DNA of 64,000 bases from Streptomyces cirratus. GTDB taxonomy: Bacteria > Actinomycetota > Actinomycetes > Streptomycetales > Streptomycetaceae. The DNA lies in NCBI RefSeq assembly GCF_014650775.1, contig NZ_BMVP01000003.1:248001-312000 (forward strand), given 5' to 3'. Made by a program: the position numbers and the translations under genes. Position 1 is the first letter of the stretch. Every line of letters starts with the position of its first letter. Positions 53,905 to 62,174 of the stretch are shown one piece after another. A model generated the notes under the pieces. That model had not been told where the DNA came from and did no database searches. It saw only the letters and a program-made list of their open reading frames with translations.

Positions 53905-54849
53905 ATGCGACGCACAGACCGTCGGACCGCCAGCAAGCGCGTGGCCCTGACCTCGGCCGTCGCGGTCGCGGCCCTCGGCCTCGGCGGTCTCGCCGCGGGC
54001 TCGGCGGCCGCCGAGAACGGGCCCGGCGCAGCGGCCGCGCCCGCGGGGGCGGTCGTCCCGGCACGGGCCGCGCAGGCCGCCGAGCAGCAGATGTCCTCCT
54101 TCACGGTCGCGTTCCCCTCCGCCCCGTACCGCACCCACAACATCGCCCGCGCCGTGGAGCTGATCAACGGCTCGGTGGTCCGTCCCGGCGCCACGTGGAG
54201 CTTCAACGGGACGGTCGGCGAGCGCACGAAGGAGAACGGCTTCGTCGACGGCATCATGATCAATGACGGCCGGTACGTGAAGTCCCCCGGCGGCGGCATC
54301 TCGGCGGTCGCGACGACGATGTTCAACGCCGTGTTCTTCGCGGGACTGCAGCCGGTGGAGCACGGCGCCCACTCCTTCTACATCGAGCGCTACCCCGAGG
54401 GCCGCGAGGCCACGGTCGCCTGGGGCACGCTCGACCTGCGCTGGAAGAACGACTCCGGCCACCCCGTCCGCATCAGGGCCGCCTCCACCGAGACGTCGGT
54501 GACCATCACCTTGCTCGGTACGAAGAAGTACGACGCGATACGCGCCACCAAGGGACCGCGGACGAACATCACCCCGCCGGCCAAGCGCACGGCGACGGGC
54601 GCCACCTGCGAGGAGCAGACCCCCCTGGAGGGCTTCGACGTCTCCGTCGACCGCGTCTTCGTCAAGGGCGGCCGGGAGCTGCGGCGCGAGACGTTCCGCA
54701 CCCACTACACCCCGCGCGACGAGGTCACCTGCCTGCCGGAGCCGTCCCCGGCCCCGGCGGCCCCGTCGGCCTCGGCCACTCCCCCGGTCACCCCCGCCCC
54801 GCAGGGCACCGCGGCCGGCGCCACCGCATCCCCGACGCCGAGCCGCTGA
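53905..54849 (+). CDS. VanW family protein (exported)
   Basis: 314 residues. A signal/TM segment (VALTSAVAVAALGLGGLAAG), then the VanW domain: VAFPSAPYRTHNIARAVELINGSVVRPGATWSFNGTVGERT and FVDGIMINDGRYVKSPGGGISAVATTMFNAVFFAG, then a Pro/Ala/Thr-rich C-terminus. VanW occurs in vancomycin-resistance-like clusters but its enzymatic role is unknown. CAGGAGTGAC precedes the ATG. Confidence 0.88.
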   Translation: MRRTDRRTASKRVALTSAVAVAALGLGGLAAGSAAAENGPGAAAAPAGAVVPARAAQAAEQQMSSFTVAFPSAPYRTHNIARAVELINGSVVRPGATWSFNGTVGERTKENGFVDGIMINDGRYVKSPGGGISAVATTMFNAVFFAGLQPVEHGAHSFYIERYPEGREATVAWGTLDLRWKNDSGHPVRIRAASTETSVTITLLGTKKYDAIRATKGPRTNITPPAKRTATGATCEEQTPLEGFDVSVDRVFVKGGRELRRETFRTHYTPRDEVTCLPEPSPAPAAPSASATPPVTPAPQGTAAGATASPTPSR

Positions 54850-54851
54850 CC

Positions 54852-54878
54852 CCGGCCCGCCGGACTCAGGCGGGCCGG
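54852..54878. terminator. Hairpin overlapping a convergent stop codon
   Basis: CCGGCCCGCC and GGCGGGCCGG form a perfect 10-bp stem with a 7-nt loop. It starts 3 bp after the VanW stop and includes the DUF4232 stop codon at 54866-54868. Confidence 0.6.
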
Positions 54879-55387
54879 AAGGCGGTGGCGCGGACCGTGT
54901 TGCCGCAGAGGGCGAACCCGTCGGCGTCGGCCGGGCCGAGCTGCTGCTTGATCCCGGCGAAGCCCACCACGAGCGAGGGGGCGACCGTCGGGCGGGCGCC
55001 GGAGGCGCAGTACCCCTCCGCCTCCCCGAGCACCGGAGTGAACGTCAGACGGGTCGAGGCCCGCCCGCCGACGGCGAGTTGCACCGTCCGCTCAGCGCCC
55101 TGCCGTTGGACGGTCAGGGGCTTGTTCTTGTCCGGGGAGCCCTGGCCGGCGAGGGCGACGGTGGGAAATCCCTTGAGCACGCAGGGCTTCGGGCCCTCGT
55201 TGGTCACGGTGACCGTGACCTGGGTGGAACCCGCCGCGCTCGCCGACAGCTGGCTGCCCTTGCAGGCGGCCGCCGGGGCCGCCGCCGCCGACTGGGCGCC
55301 GGTCAGCGCCGCACCGGACAGGACGGCGCCCAGCACGAGCGAGCAGCAGGCGGTGGCGGTCGCGCACTTTCGTCCTGCACGTTTCAT
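54866..55387 (-). CDS. DUF4232 secreted protein
   Basis: 173 residues. Signal peptide (CSLVLGAVLSGAALTGAQSAAAAP, cleavage near residue 38), then an immunoglobulin-like DUF4232 domain: VTVTVTNEGPKPCVLKGFPTVALAGQ and TRLTFTPV, with two Cys pairs. Common and functionally unknown in Streptomyces. ATG 55387 gives the normal signal peptide. Confidence 0.82.
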   Translation of the reverse strand: MKRAGRKCATATACCSLVLGAVLSGAALTGAQSAAAAPAAACKGSQLSASAAGSTQVTVTVTNEGPKPCVLKGFPTVALAGQGSPDKNKPLTVQRQGAERTVQLAVGGRASTRLTFTPVLGEAEGYCASGARPTVAPSLVVGFAGIKQQLGPADADGFALCGNTVRATAFRPA

Positions 55388-55481
55388 GGCCGTTCTCCCA
55401 TGGTGTGTCCGGAACGTCGCGCTTTCCCCCGCCTTCCAGCCTGGCACGATCCCGCGCCGCCCGCTCTGCGGCCCGGACGCG

Positions 55482-56111
55482 TCAGCGCGTGGCCCGGCCG
55501 TACAGCACCAGGGCGCGGGACAGGGCGGTCAGGGCCACCGTGCACAGGAGCGTGCGCAGGATGTTGGTGGTGACCCAGGTGGTCTTGAACTTGTCGACGA
55601 TCGAGAAGTCGGTCATCTTGGCCGCGTTGCCCGCGTCGGCCAGTTCGTTGTTCAGCGGGATGTTGACGCTGAAAGTGATCATGAGGACGATGAAGTAGAG
55701 GACCGCGCCCACGGCAACCCAGACCGCCACGTCGCGGCGCCCCTTGCGGTATTCGAGGATCGCCGACACGACCGGCAGCAGCAGCGCGATCATGAAGGCC
55801 ATGCCGAAGAGGGGGTTGCCGTCGATGGCGGCGTTGAAGTTCTGCATCGCGGTGACGTAGGTCCGGTCGTCGGCCTCGGCGAGGCCCGGCATCACCGAGA
55901 CGTCGAAGGCGAAGAAGAGGCCGGCCATCAGACCGAGCAGGATCGTGGAGACCAGGAGCAGGACCGTCGCGCCCTTGCCGCGTTCCGCCGGCCCCGCTAC
56001 CGGCCCCGACTGCGGGGGCTGGGGCTGGGGTTGGGGCTGCTGGGCGTAGGGGTTGTGGACGCCGGGCTGGGGCGGGTAGGGCTGGGGGTTCCCGGCCGGA
56101 TGTGTGGTCAT
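55482..56111 (-). CDS. DUF1772 (anthrone oxygenase family) membrane protein
   Basis: 209 residues. Gln/Pro-rich N-terminal tail (about 1-48), then four hydrophobic segments of the DUF1772 family (VLLLVSTILLGLMAGLFFAF, FNAAIDGNPLFGMAFMIALL). Related proteins include fungal anthrone oxygenases, but a function here is not known. Its ATG overlaps the hydrolase stop (ATGA), placing it last in the leftward Trp-like operon, though it may also have its own promoter. Confidence 0.8.
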   Translation of the reverse strand: MTTHPAGNPQPYPPQPGVHNPYAQQPQPQPQPPQSGPVAGPAERGKGATVLLLVSTILLGLMAGLFFAFDVSVMPGLAEADDRTYVTAMQNFNAAIDGNPLFGMAFMIALLLPVVSAILEYRKGRRDVAVWVAVGAVLYFIVLMITFSVNIPLNNELADAGNAAKMTDFSIVDKFKTTWVTTNILRTLLCTVALTALSRALVLYGRATR

Positions 56112-57133
56112 TGGCTGCGTCCTCTTCTGGGTGCTTGGGTTGCTGCTCGCATCGGCACGGACATCGCATCGTGGCATCCCCCGGGCCCCTCGGTCATGGG
56201 GGTGCGACCGTCTCTCGAGCGTTCTTCGAGGGCCGGTGACGCATGCTGTTCGGTCGGCCTCCCGCCGGCCGGGCTCGCGGACCGGCGCGCGGCGAGGAGG
56301 CACTCCTCCAGGAAGGCCAGTACGCGCAGGTGGTAGGCCGTCGCGGTGTGTCCGAGGCTCAGGTTGTGTCCCGAGCCGGGCAGGTGCTCCACGGTCACCG
56401 ACGGAGAGCCCGTCAGTCGGGCGGTCATCGCGCTCAGGGTGCGGGCGTCGAGCCGCCACCACCCCTCGTGTTCGGCGAAGGTCAGCCGGACCGGGATCCG
56501 GACGCCGGGTGCCAGTTCCTCGTACTGCCGGGGCCACCAGGGCGTGTCCGCCGACTCGCGGGGCGGAACGCGCGAGAGGAGGGCGCGGCTCGCCTGGAAG
56601 GTGCCCGGCGGATAGAGGTTCAGGGGGCCCCAGTTGAGCCGGGTGGCGCCGCCGCCGAGCGTCGAGGGGAAGTGCAGGGCCTGCGGGTGGTACTCGTAGC
56701 CGACGCCGGAGGCGTCCAGACCGAGCAGGGGTACGGCGGGGGCGATCGCCGCCGTGTGCAGGGCCACCTTGCCGCCGTCCGAGTGGCCGAGGAGGAAGAC
56801 TCCGGCCCCGAGCCGGTGGGTGCGGGCGTGCTCCGTGAGGGCCCGCCGCAGGGTCCTTGCCTGGTCGGGCAGCGACTGGCCGTCGGGCAGCGAGGCCGCG
56901 GAGGCTCCGTATCCGGGACGGTCCACGGCGAGGACGGCGTGGCCGAGGGCGGTGGCCAGGGGGATGAAGGAGTCCCAGTACCGGGCGCGCATGCCCCGGC
57001 CGTGGATCGCGAGGATCGTGGAGCGGGGGGCACCGCCGCCCCCGGGCAGCGCGAGGAGACCGGAGACGGCGGTGCCCGCCGCGTCGAGGGTGTGGGGGCG
57101 GGCGGTGCCGGCCGCGTACGCCGATGCGGTCAC
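56108..57133 (-). CDS. Alpha/beta hydrolase with extended C-terminal tail
   Basis: 341 residues. Serine hydrolase core: oxyanion region LAIHGRGMRARYWDSF, nucleophile GHSDGGKVALH, late His in PGSGHNLSLGH. The last 55 residues (after about 287) are Arg/Ser/Gly-rich and probably disordered, an unusual extension running up to the DUF1772 start. It could release a carrier-bound product (thioesterase-like) or hydrolyse an ester. GTG 57133 overlaps the TrpC-like stop. Confidence 0.82.
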   Translation of the reverse strand: MTASAYAAGTARPHTLDAAGTAVSGLLALPGGGGAPRSTILAIHGRGMRARYWDSFIPLATALGHAVLAVDRPGYGASAASLPDGQSLPDQARTLRRALTEHARTHRLGAGVFLLGHSDGGKVALHTAAIAPAVPLLGLDASGVGYEYHPQALHFPSTLGGGATRLNWGPLNLYPPGTFQASRALLSRVPPRESADTPWWPRQYEELAPGVRIPVRLTFAEHEGWWRLDARTLSAMTARLTGSPSVTVEHLPGSGHNLSLGHTATAYHLRVLAFLEECLLAARRSASPAGGRPTEQHASPALEERSRDGRTPMTEGPGGCHDAMSVPMRAATQAPRRGRSQ

Positions 57134-57852
57134 CGCAGCGCCAGTCCCCTCCGGGCGCCGCGCACCTCGTCCAGCCACCGCGCCGGGGAGCCGGCGCGCA
57201 GCAGGGAGGTGGCGACCAGGAGGCCGCCGAAGCCCGCGTCCAGCAGGCGGGCGGCCGTCGTGGGGCCGTCTATGCCGCTCGCGCTCACCGGGCAGGGGGT
57301 TCCGGTGGCGCGGAGGGCCGGGAGGAGTGCGGTGCTGCGGCCGAGGTCGCCCGTGTCGCGCTCGCGCGTCCTGATGTCCTTGTTGTTGACCGCGATCACG
57401 CATTCCGAGGCGTGCGGGACGGCTTCCAGTTCGGCTTCCGTGGTGATCTCGACGAAGGGGGTGAGGCCGGTCAACAGGCACCGGTCCACCAGCTTGGACA
57501 GGCTCGACACCGGAAGCAGGGCGGCGGTCAGCAGGACAGCCGACGCGCCCAGTTCCCGCGCCTGCGCGATCTGTTCGGCGCGGGTGATGAAGTCCTTCTG
57601 GAGCAGGGGCAGTCGGGTCAGCGTGGCGACCTCGCGGAGCAGCGCCTTCGAGCCGCCGAACCAGCGGCCCGTCACCACGGAGACGCACGGAGCGCCCGCG
57701 TCCTCGTAGGCGCTCACGACCGCGGCCGGGGTGCGGCCGCCGAGCAGGTCGTGACCGTGGGCGTCGCGCTGTTTCACCTCCATCACGACGGGGGTGGCAG
57801 AAGCCAGCAGGGCGCGCAGGAAGGGGAAGTCGGTCCGGTCGTGCGTGGTCAT
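57130..57852 (-). CDS. TrpC-like (indole-3-glycerol-phosphate synthase homologue)
   Basis: 240 residues, TIM barrel of the IGPS family. The catalytic positions I recall from archaeal IGPS map to Glu-25 and Lys-27 (MEVK), Lys-86 (LQKDF), Glu-135 (FVEI) and Asn-157 (VNNKD), but the usual VSESGI is VSASGI, so the second Glu is Ala-191. The SPS-type phosphate segment after EVK is also replaced (QRDAHG). It may close a ring on a different amino-sugar substrate. Overlaps at both ends (ATGA, GTGA) place it in one operon. Confidence 0.85.
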   Translation of the reverse strand: MTTHDRTDFPFLRALLASATPVVMEVKQRDAHGHDLLGGRTPAAVVSAYEDAGAPCVSVVTGRWFGGSKALLREVATLTRLPLLQKDFITRAEQIAQARELGASAVLLTAALLPVSSLSKLVDRCLLTGLTPFVEITTEAELEAVPHASECVIAVNNKDIRTRERDTGDLGRSTALLPALRATGTPCPVSASGIDGPTTAARLLDAGFGGLLVATSLLRAGSPARWLDEVRGARRGLALR

Positions 57853-58598
57853 CGCGACGGCTCCAGGTCGGCGGGCGGTTGGGTCCGGGCGGGGCCGGCG
57901 GAGGGGGTCCCGCGCCAGGCGCGGGCCAGGGCGGTGATCTCGGGGACGCCGAAGCCGCCGGTCAACGGGGAGCGGGCCGCGGTGTCGACGTCGATCCCGT
58001 GGAAGCCCGCGGCCCGCACCACGTCCGCGTACCGGGGCGGGCTGTCCGGCCCGAGGCCTCCGGCCAGCAGGAACGGCCGGGTCATGCGGGGCACCAGCCC
58101 CAGTACGTCGCCCGGGTCGAGGGCGTGTCCGGTGCTGCCGATCCGGCCGTCATCGGTGGCCGCGTCGATGAGGAAGAGGTCGGTTCCGGCGCGCTCGTAG
58201 GCTCCGATGAGCGGGCGCTCGACGCAGCCCGCACCGCCCTGCGCCAGGTGCACGACCTTGACGATCACGACGTCCGGCGGGAGGGCCGCGCGCAGGGCCC
58301 GGACGGCCGCCGGCGACTGGTACGCGTGGAGCTGGATCCAGCCGACCCCCGTGCGGCGGGCGAGCTCCGTCAGTGCTTCGGTGTCGGCGAGGAAGGTGAC
58401 CAGGACCGGCAGCAGGCCGGCCGAACGGGCCTGCGCCGCGAGGCCGGTGAGCGTCTCCGCGTCCAGTTCGCGCGGGCCGCCGGGTACGCCGTGCCAGAGC
58501 CCGACGCAGTCCGCCCCGGCGGCGGCCGCCGCTTCGATGTCGTCCCGGCCCGTGGCCCCGCAGACCTTCAGCAGCGGGCGGGGCGGCGGGCCGCTCAC
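57849..58598 (-). CDS. TrpF-like (phosphoribosylanthranilate isomerase homologue)
   Basis: 249 residues, TIM barrel. Catalytic Cys-13 (KVCGAT) and Asp-145 (LFLIDAA) are present; GWIQLHAY and a GxTG-type phosphate loop (GSTG) match the family. The C-terminus is longer than usual with a Pro/Arg-rich tail. It performs an Amadori rearrangement of a phosphoribosyl-amine; the changed neighbouring enzymes suggest an acid other than anthranilate. GTG 58598 overlaps the dehydrogenase stop. Confidence 0.84.
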   Translation of the reverse strand: MSGPPPRPLLKVCGATGRDDIEAAAAAGADCVGLWHGVPGGPRELDAETLTGLAAQARSAGLLPVLVTFLADTEALTELARRTGVGWIQLHAYQSPAAVRALRAALPPDVVIVKVVHLAQGGAGCVERPLIGAYERAGTDLFLIDAATDDGRIGSTGHALDPGDVLGLVPRMTRPFLLAGGLGPDSPPRYADVVRAAGFHGIDVDTAARSPLTGGFGVPEITALARAWRGTPSAGPARTQPPADLEPSR

Positions 58599-59746
58599 CG
58601 GCCCGCCCCGAGGCCCAGCATCGAGGCGATGCGGTTGTACTGGATCTCGTTGGTGCCGGAGTAGACCGTGCCGCCCACGGCGTTGCGCACGTCCTGTTCG
58701 AGCCCGTATTCGGACATGTAGCCGTGGCCGCCGAAGATCTGTACGGCCGCGAGGCTGGTGGCGAGGTTGCTCCGGCTCGTGACGAGCTTGGCGATCGCGA
58801 GGTCCACCGTGACGTCCTCGCCCGCCTCCAGCTTCTCGCCCGTGTCGTAGAGCCACTTGCGGGCGCTCTCCAGCTGGATCTTCATGTCGACGATCTTGTT
58901 GGCGATGGACTGGTACGAGCCGATCGCCCGGCCGAAGGACTGGCGGGTCTTCGCGTAGGCGACGCACCGCTCCAGCCGGTGGCGCATCTCGCCGGCGTTG
59001 ACGACGAAGGAGAAGAGGACCTCCCGCTTCATGACGTGGTCCAGGACCATGAGGCCGCCGCCGACCCGGCCGAGCACCGCGCTCCTGGGGACGCGTACGT
59101 CGTCCAGGTACAGCTCGCACAGGGGCGAGGTGCGCAGTCCCATCTTCTTGCCGCAACCGCCCGTGGTCAGGCCCGGGGTGTCGCGGTCGACCAGGAACGC
59201 GGTGGTACCGAGTGGGCCGCCGCGCGGGTGGGTCCGGGCGTAGACCACGATCACGTCCGCGATCGGGCCGTTGCTGACGAAGGCCTTGCTGCCGCTCAGG
59301 ACGAACGTCTCGCCGTCCCGGGTCGCCCGGGTGGTCATCGCCATCGCGTCGGAGCCGCCCTCGGCTTCGGTGATGGCGTGCGCGCCGATGGCCTCGCCCG
59401 ATGCGATCAGGGGGAGGTAGCGCTGTTTCTGGTCGTCGGTGCCGAAGTGTTGTACCGGGATCCCGGTCGAGCAGATCGACGTGGTGGCCGAGAAGCTGAG
59501 GCCGGAATCCCGGTTGTACTCGCCGAGTCCCTCCAGCGCGTACATGGTGGTGAGCAGTGACTGTCCGAGGCCGCCGTACTCCTCCTCGAAGGGCAGCGAC
59601 AGGATTCCGGTGTCCCGGAGGAGTTTCCATTTGTCCTCGGGAAAGCGGCCCTGTTCCTCCAGTTCGATGTGATCGGCGCTCAGCGCCTCTCCCCAGCGCT
59701 CCAGGCCCTCGCGCAGATCGGTCTGATCGGTGTTCCAGCGGATCAC
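58595..59746 (-). CDS. Acyl-CoA dehydrogenase-family oxidase (carrier-protein type?)
   Basis: 383 residues with the three-part ACAD fold: LPFEEEYGGLGQSLLTTMYALEGLGEY, FAD motif HAITEAEGGSDAMAMTTRA and a C-terminal YSGTNEIQYNRIASMLG. The catalytic Glu of the usual YEGT motif is Ser-363, as I expect when the base lies elsewhere; prolyl-carrier dehydrogenases such as PltE/RedW are the model. With an adenylation domain and a carrier protein nearby it may oxidise a carrier-bound amino acid. GTG 59746 has AGAGGGGGG upstream. Confidence 0.84.
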   Translation of the reverse strand: MIRWNTDQTDLREGLERWGEALSADHIELEEQGRFPEDKWKLLRDTGILSLPFEEEYGGLGQSLLTTMYALEGLGEYNRDSGLSFSATTSICSTGIPVQHFGTDDQKQRYLPLIASGEAIGAHAITEAEGGSDAMAMTTRATRDGETFVLSGSKAFVSNGPIADVIVVYARTHPRGGPLGTTAFLVDRDTPGLTTGGCGKKMGLRTSPLCELYLDDVRVPRSAVLGRVGGGLMVLDHVMKREVLFSFVVNAGEMRHRLERCVAYAKTRQSFGRAIGSYQSIANKIVDMKIQLESARKWLYDTGEKLEAGEDVTVDLAIAKLVTSRSNLATSLAAVQIFGGHGYMSEYGLEQDVRNAVGGTVYSGTNEIQYNRIASMLGLGAGR

Positions 59747-59800
59747 GGCGGACCCCCCTCTGGGTCGGTGGACGGCTCGGACGTCGTGGTGGTGGCTGCC

Positions 59801-60175
59801 TCAGTAGGCGGACGAGTTGTGGGCGTCGAGCTGGTGGACCTCGTTGCCGTTCAGGGCCGGGGAGAAGACGCAGACCAGACGCAGGTCCTCGTGGGGGCTG
59901 GCGACGAGGTAGTGCGCGTCGTGCTGGTCGAGGGCGTACATCCGGCCCGGGACTATCTCGTGGGTGGTGCCGTCCAGCTCGATGACCTCGCCGGAGCCGG
60001 CGATGCAGTAGCACGCCTCCAGGTGGTTGACGTACTCCAGGCGCGACTTGGTACCGGCCAGCACGACGGTGTCGGTGAGGGTGTAGCCGAGTCCGTCGTC
60101 GGCGAGGAGGAAGCGGCGGCTCAGGCCGTTGCCCCATTCGACGGTCTTCACGGACTCGATGTCGCGGACGATCAT
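59801..60175 (-). CDS. Ectoine synthase (EctC)-like cupin
   Basis: 124 residues with strong EctC similarity: LSRRFLLADDGLGYTLTDT, YVNHLEACYCIAGSGEV, GRMYALDQHDAHYL. The metal ligands recalled for EctC map to Glu-53, Tyr-80 and His-88 with near-identical spacing. No ectA or ectB is nearby, so it is not the usual ectoine pathway; EctC can also cyclise glutamine-like compounds to pyrroline carboxylates in vitro. It may make or close a ring in this operon. Confidence 0.85.
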   Translation of the reverse strand: MIVRDIESVKTVEWGNGLSRRFLLADDGLGYTLTDTVVLAGTKSRLEYVNHLEACYCIAGSGEVIELDGTTHEIVPGRMYALDQHDAHYLVASPHEDLRLVCVFSPALNGNEVHQLDAHNSSAY

Positions 60176-60279
60176 GGCTGTCTCCTGATCTGTGAATGGT
60201 GTGCGGAGGAACCTGATGAGGCAGGGGTCTGGTCTGCGCCGGCGGGTGCCTGAGCACCGCGCGGGCGGGTGATCGGCTG

Positions 60280-61104
60280 CTACGCGGGCCGCACCGAGCG
60301 GACGAACTCCCGGAACGCGCCGGGCAGATCACGCCCGTCCTGCTGTGCCCGCTCCACGGCGGCCACGGCGGCGGAACCGATGATGGCGGCGTCCGCCCCG
60401 CTGGCGCCCACCGCTTCGACGTCCTCGCGGGTGCTGACGCCGAAGCCGACGGCGATCGGGGCCGCGGTGTGCTCCCGCAGTTCGGCGACCGTCCGGGCGA
60501 GCGCGCCGTGCCCGGCGGCGGGCGCGGTACCGCTGCGCCCGTAGTGGGCGACGAGGTAGAGGTACGCGGTGGCGTCCTGGGCGGCCCGGGCGCGGGTGGC
60601 GTCCGGGCTGGAGGCGTAGCAGGTGGTGACGACCGGGAGGGCGGCCGCCGCGGCCGATTCCAGGTAGGCCGTCCGGAGCCTGGGCGGCAGCGCGTGGACG
60701 AGCAGTGCGTCGGCCCCCGACGCGGCGATGTCACGGGTGGCGGCGGTCGGGTCACGGCGTCCCAGGGAGTACCTCCAGTCGGCGAGCAGGGCGATCCGTG
60801 TGTGCGTCAGGCGGGGGCGTACGTCCGCGACGAAGGCGAGGACGTCGTCCAGGGCGGCCCCGCCCCGTCCCAGGGCCCGGCTCGCGGAGCGCCGGATGAC
60901 GGGGCCGTCGGTGACCGAGTCCGGGAAGGGCACGGCCAGTTCGAGGCAGTCCACGCCTTCCTCGTCCAGCATCAGGACGAGGTCGTGCAGGACCGGGAGC
61001 GGCGGGTCTCCCGCGTTGAGGAACAGGGCGAGACCCGGGGTGGCGCCCGGAGCGCGCCGGCCGGGGAAGAAGGGCGCAGCGGTGGGGGCGGGGGTGCTAG
61101 ACAC
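60280..61104 (-). CDS. TrpA-like (tryptophan synthase alpha homologue)
   Basis: 274 residues. The catalytic acids correspond to Glu-55 (CLELAVPF) and Asp-66 (VTDGPV), and VGFGVSTREDVEAVG matches the family. The loop that carries the usual TG(V)TG is HYGRSG, and PDLP is HALP, so the active-site lid is altered. It should release a bicyclic base from a glycerol-phosphate precursor. There is no trpB in view, so the base may be free or used by another enzyme. GTG 61104 overlaps the TrpD-like stop by 8 bp. Confidence 0.85.
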   Translation of the reverse strand: MSSTPAPTAAPFFPGRRAPGATPGLALFLNAGDPPLPVLHDLVLMLDEEGVDCLELAVPFPDSVTDGPVIRRSASRALGRGGAALDDVLAFVADVRPRLTHTRIALLADWRYSLGRRDPTAATRDIAASGADALLVHALPPRLRTAYLESAAAAALPVVTTCYASSPDATRARAAQDATAYLYLVAHYGRSGTAPAAGHGALARTVAELREHTAAPIAVGFGVSTREDVEAVGASGADAAIIGSAAVAAVERAQQDGRDLPGAFREFVRSVRPA

Positions 61105-62134
61105 GGGCCACCGCCGGCCGGGTGCGTCCGGCGGCGAGGCGCCGGGCGAGGTCCGCGGCGGCGCCGGAGCCGATCGCGTCGTCGGCGAGGGCCAGCGCCG
61201 AGGGCCAGTCCCGGCCGGGGCCCGACGCGACGATCAGGGCGGCCGCCCCGAGGGCGACCGTACGGCGGGCCACCGGACCCGCGCCGCCGTCGAGCACGGA
61301 CAGGAAGTGCGGGACGGCTCCGGCCGCCTCGGTGACGGGGCGCAGGTCTTCGAAGGAGCCGTCGCCCGGGGTGAGTTCGCCCGGCCGGATGACGCGGGTG
61401 GCCGCCCGGCCCCCGTAGACGGTGTTGACGGCGAAGGGCAGCAGTTCGTCGGCGCCGGTGTCGTTGGCGGTGAGCCAGATCCGCCGGGTGGTGGTCGTGG
61501 CGGCGAGTTCGCGCAGCGTGTCGAGGGGGACGGCCGCGCTGACGCCGGTGACCTGGGCGGTCACGGGCAGGTCGGCGAGGAACGGCCCGAGCGCGTTCAG
61601 GAACCGGCCGAAGGGTTTCATGGCGAGCGGGGCCACGGTCCGTGCCAGCCGGGTCAGTTGCGCCGGGTAGACGAACGGGCCCGCGAAGGCGATCCCGTGC
61701 TCCGCGAGGACGTCCTCGGTCTGGGTGTAGGAGGAGGTCAGCCGCACCCCGAGCCGCTCCAGCAGGTCGACGGAGCCGAGCGCGCTGGTGTAGGCGCGGG
61801 AGCCGGTCTTGACCACCTTCACCCCGGCCGCCGCGGCGACGAACGCCGCGGCGGTGGAGACGTTGAAGGTCGGGGGCCCGCCGCCGGTGCCGACGACGTT
61901 CACGGTGTCCTGCCAGGCGCCGCCCGCCGCGGCCGGCGGCCGTCGCTCGGCGAGGGAGTCGAGCAGGTTCCGCAGGGTGTCGTGGCCGGGTAGCCGACTG
62001 GTCAGCGAAGCCAGCAGACCGACGGCCTGCGCGCGGTCGAGACCGCCGGCGCCGAGCTCGTCCCACCAGGACCGCCAGGTCTCGCGGCCGATCGGGGCCT
62101 TGCCTTCGAGCAGGCCGGCGAGTGCCTCGTGCAC
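61097..62134 (-). CDS. TrpD-like phosphoribosyltransferase with altered acid pocket
   Basis: 345 residues, nucleoside-phosphorylase/TrpD fold. The PRPP motif is GTGGG (82-86) instead of GTGGD, followed by NVSTAAA (91-97). The anthranilate motif KHGNR is KTGSR (109-113), and the region normally carrying RxLGxRTxFNxxGPLxNP reads RFLNALGPFLADLP. Both changes fall where anthranilate binds in structures I recall, so the acceptor is probably a different ring acid. A strong AAGGAGGAACC precedes the start. Confidence 0.83.
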   Translation of the reverse strand: MHEALAGLLEGKAPIGRETWRSWWDELGAGGLDRAQAVGLLASLTSRLPGHDTLRNLLDSLAERRPPAAAGGAWQDTVNVVGTGGGPPTFNVSTAAAFVAAAAGVKVVKTGSRAYTSALGSVDLLERLGVRLTSSYTQTEDVLAEHGIAFAGPFVYPAQLTRLARTVAPLAMKPFGRFLNALGPFLADLPVTAQVTGVSAAVPLDTLRELAATTTTRRIWLTANDTGADELLPFAVNTVYGGRAATRVIRPGELTPGDGSFEDLRPVTEAAGAVPHFLSVLDGGAGPVARRTVALGAAALIVASGPGRDWPSALALADDAIGSGAAADLARRLAAGRTRPAVARV

Positions 62135-62174
62135 GGTTCCTCCTTCCTTGCGCGTGGGGCTGCGGGGGTGCGGG

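Noticed and set aside
59801..60175. An ectoine cluster
   Set aside because: ectA, ectB and ectD are absent on both sides; the neighbours are Trp-like and carrier-protein genes.
57849..60755. A 968-codon frame spanning the TrpF-like gene and far upstream
   Set aside because: Only the final 249 codons from GTG 58598 are TrpF-like; the rest is opposite-frame sequence of the dehydrogenase, EctC-like and TrpA-like genes.
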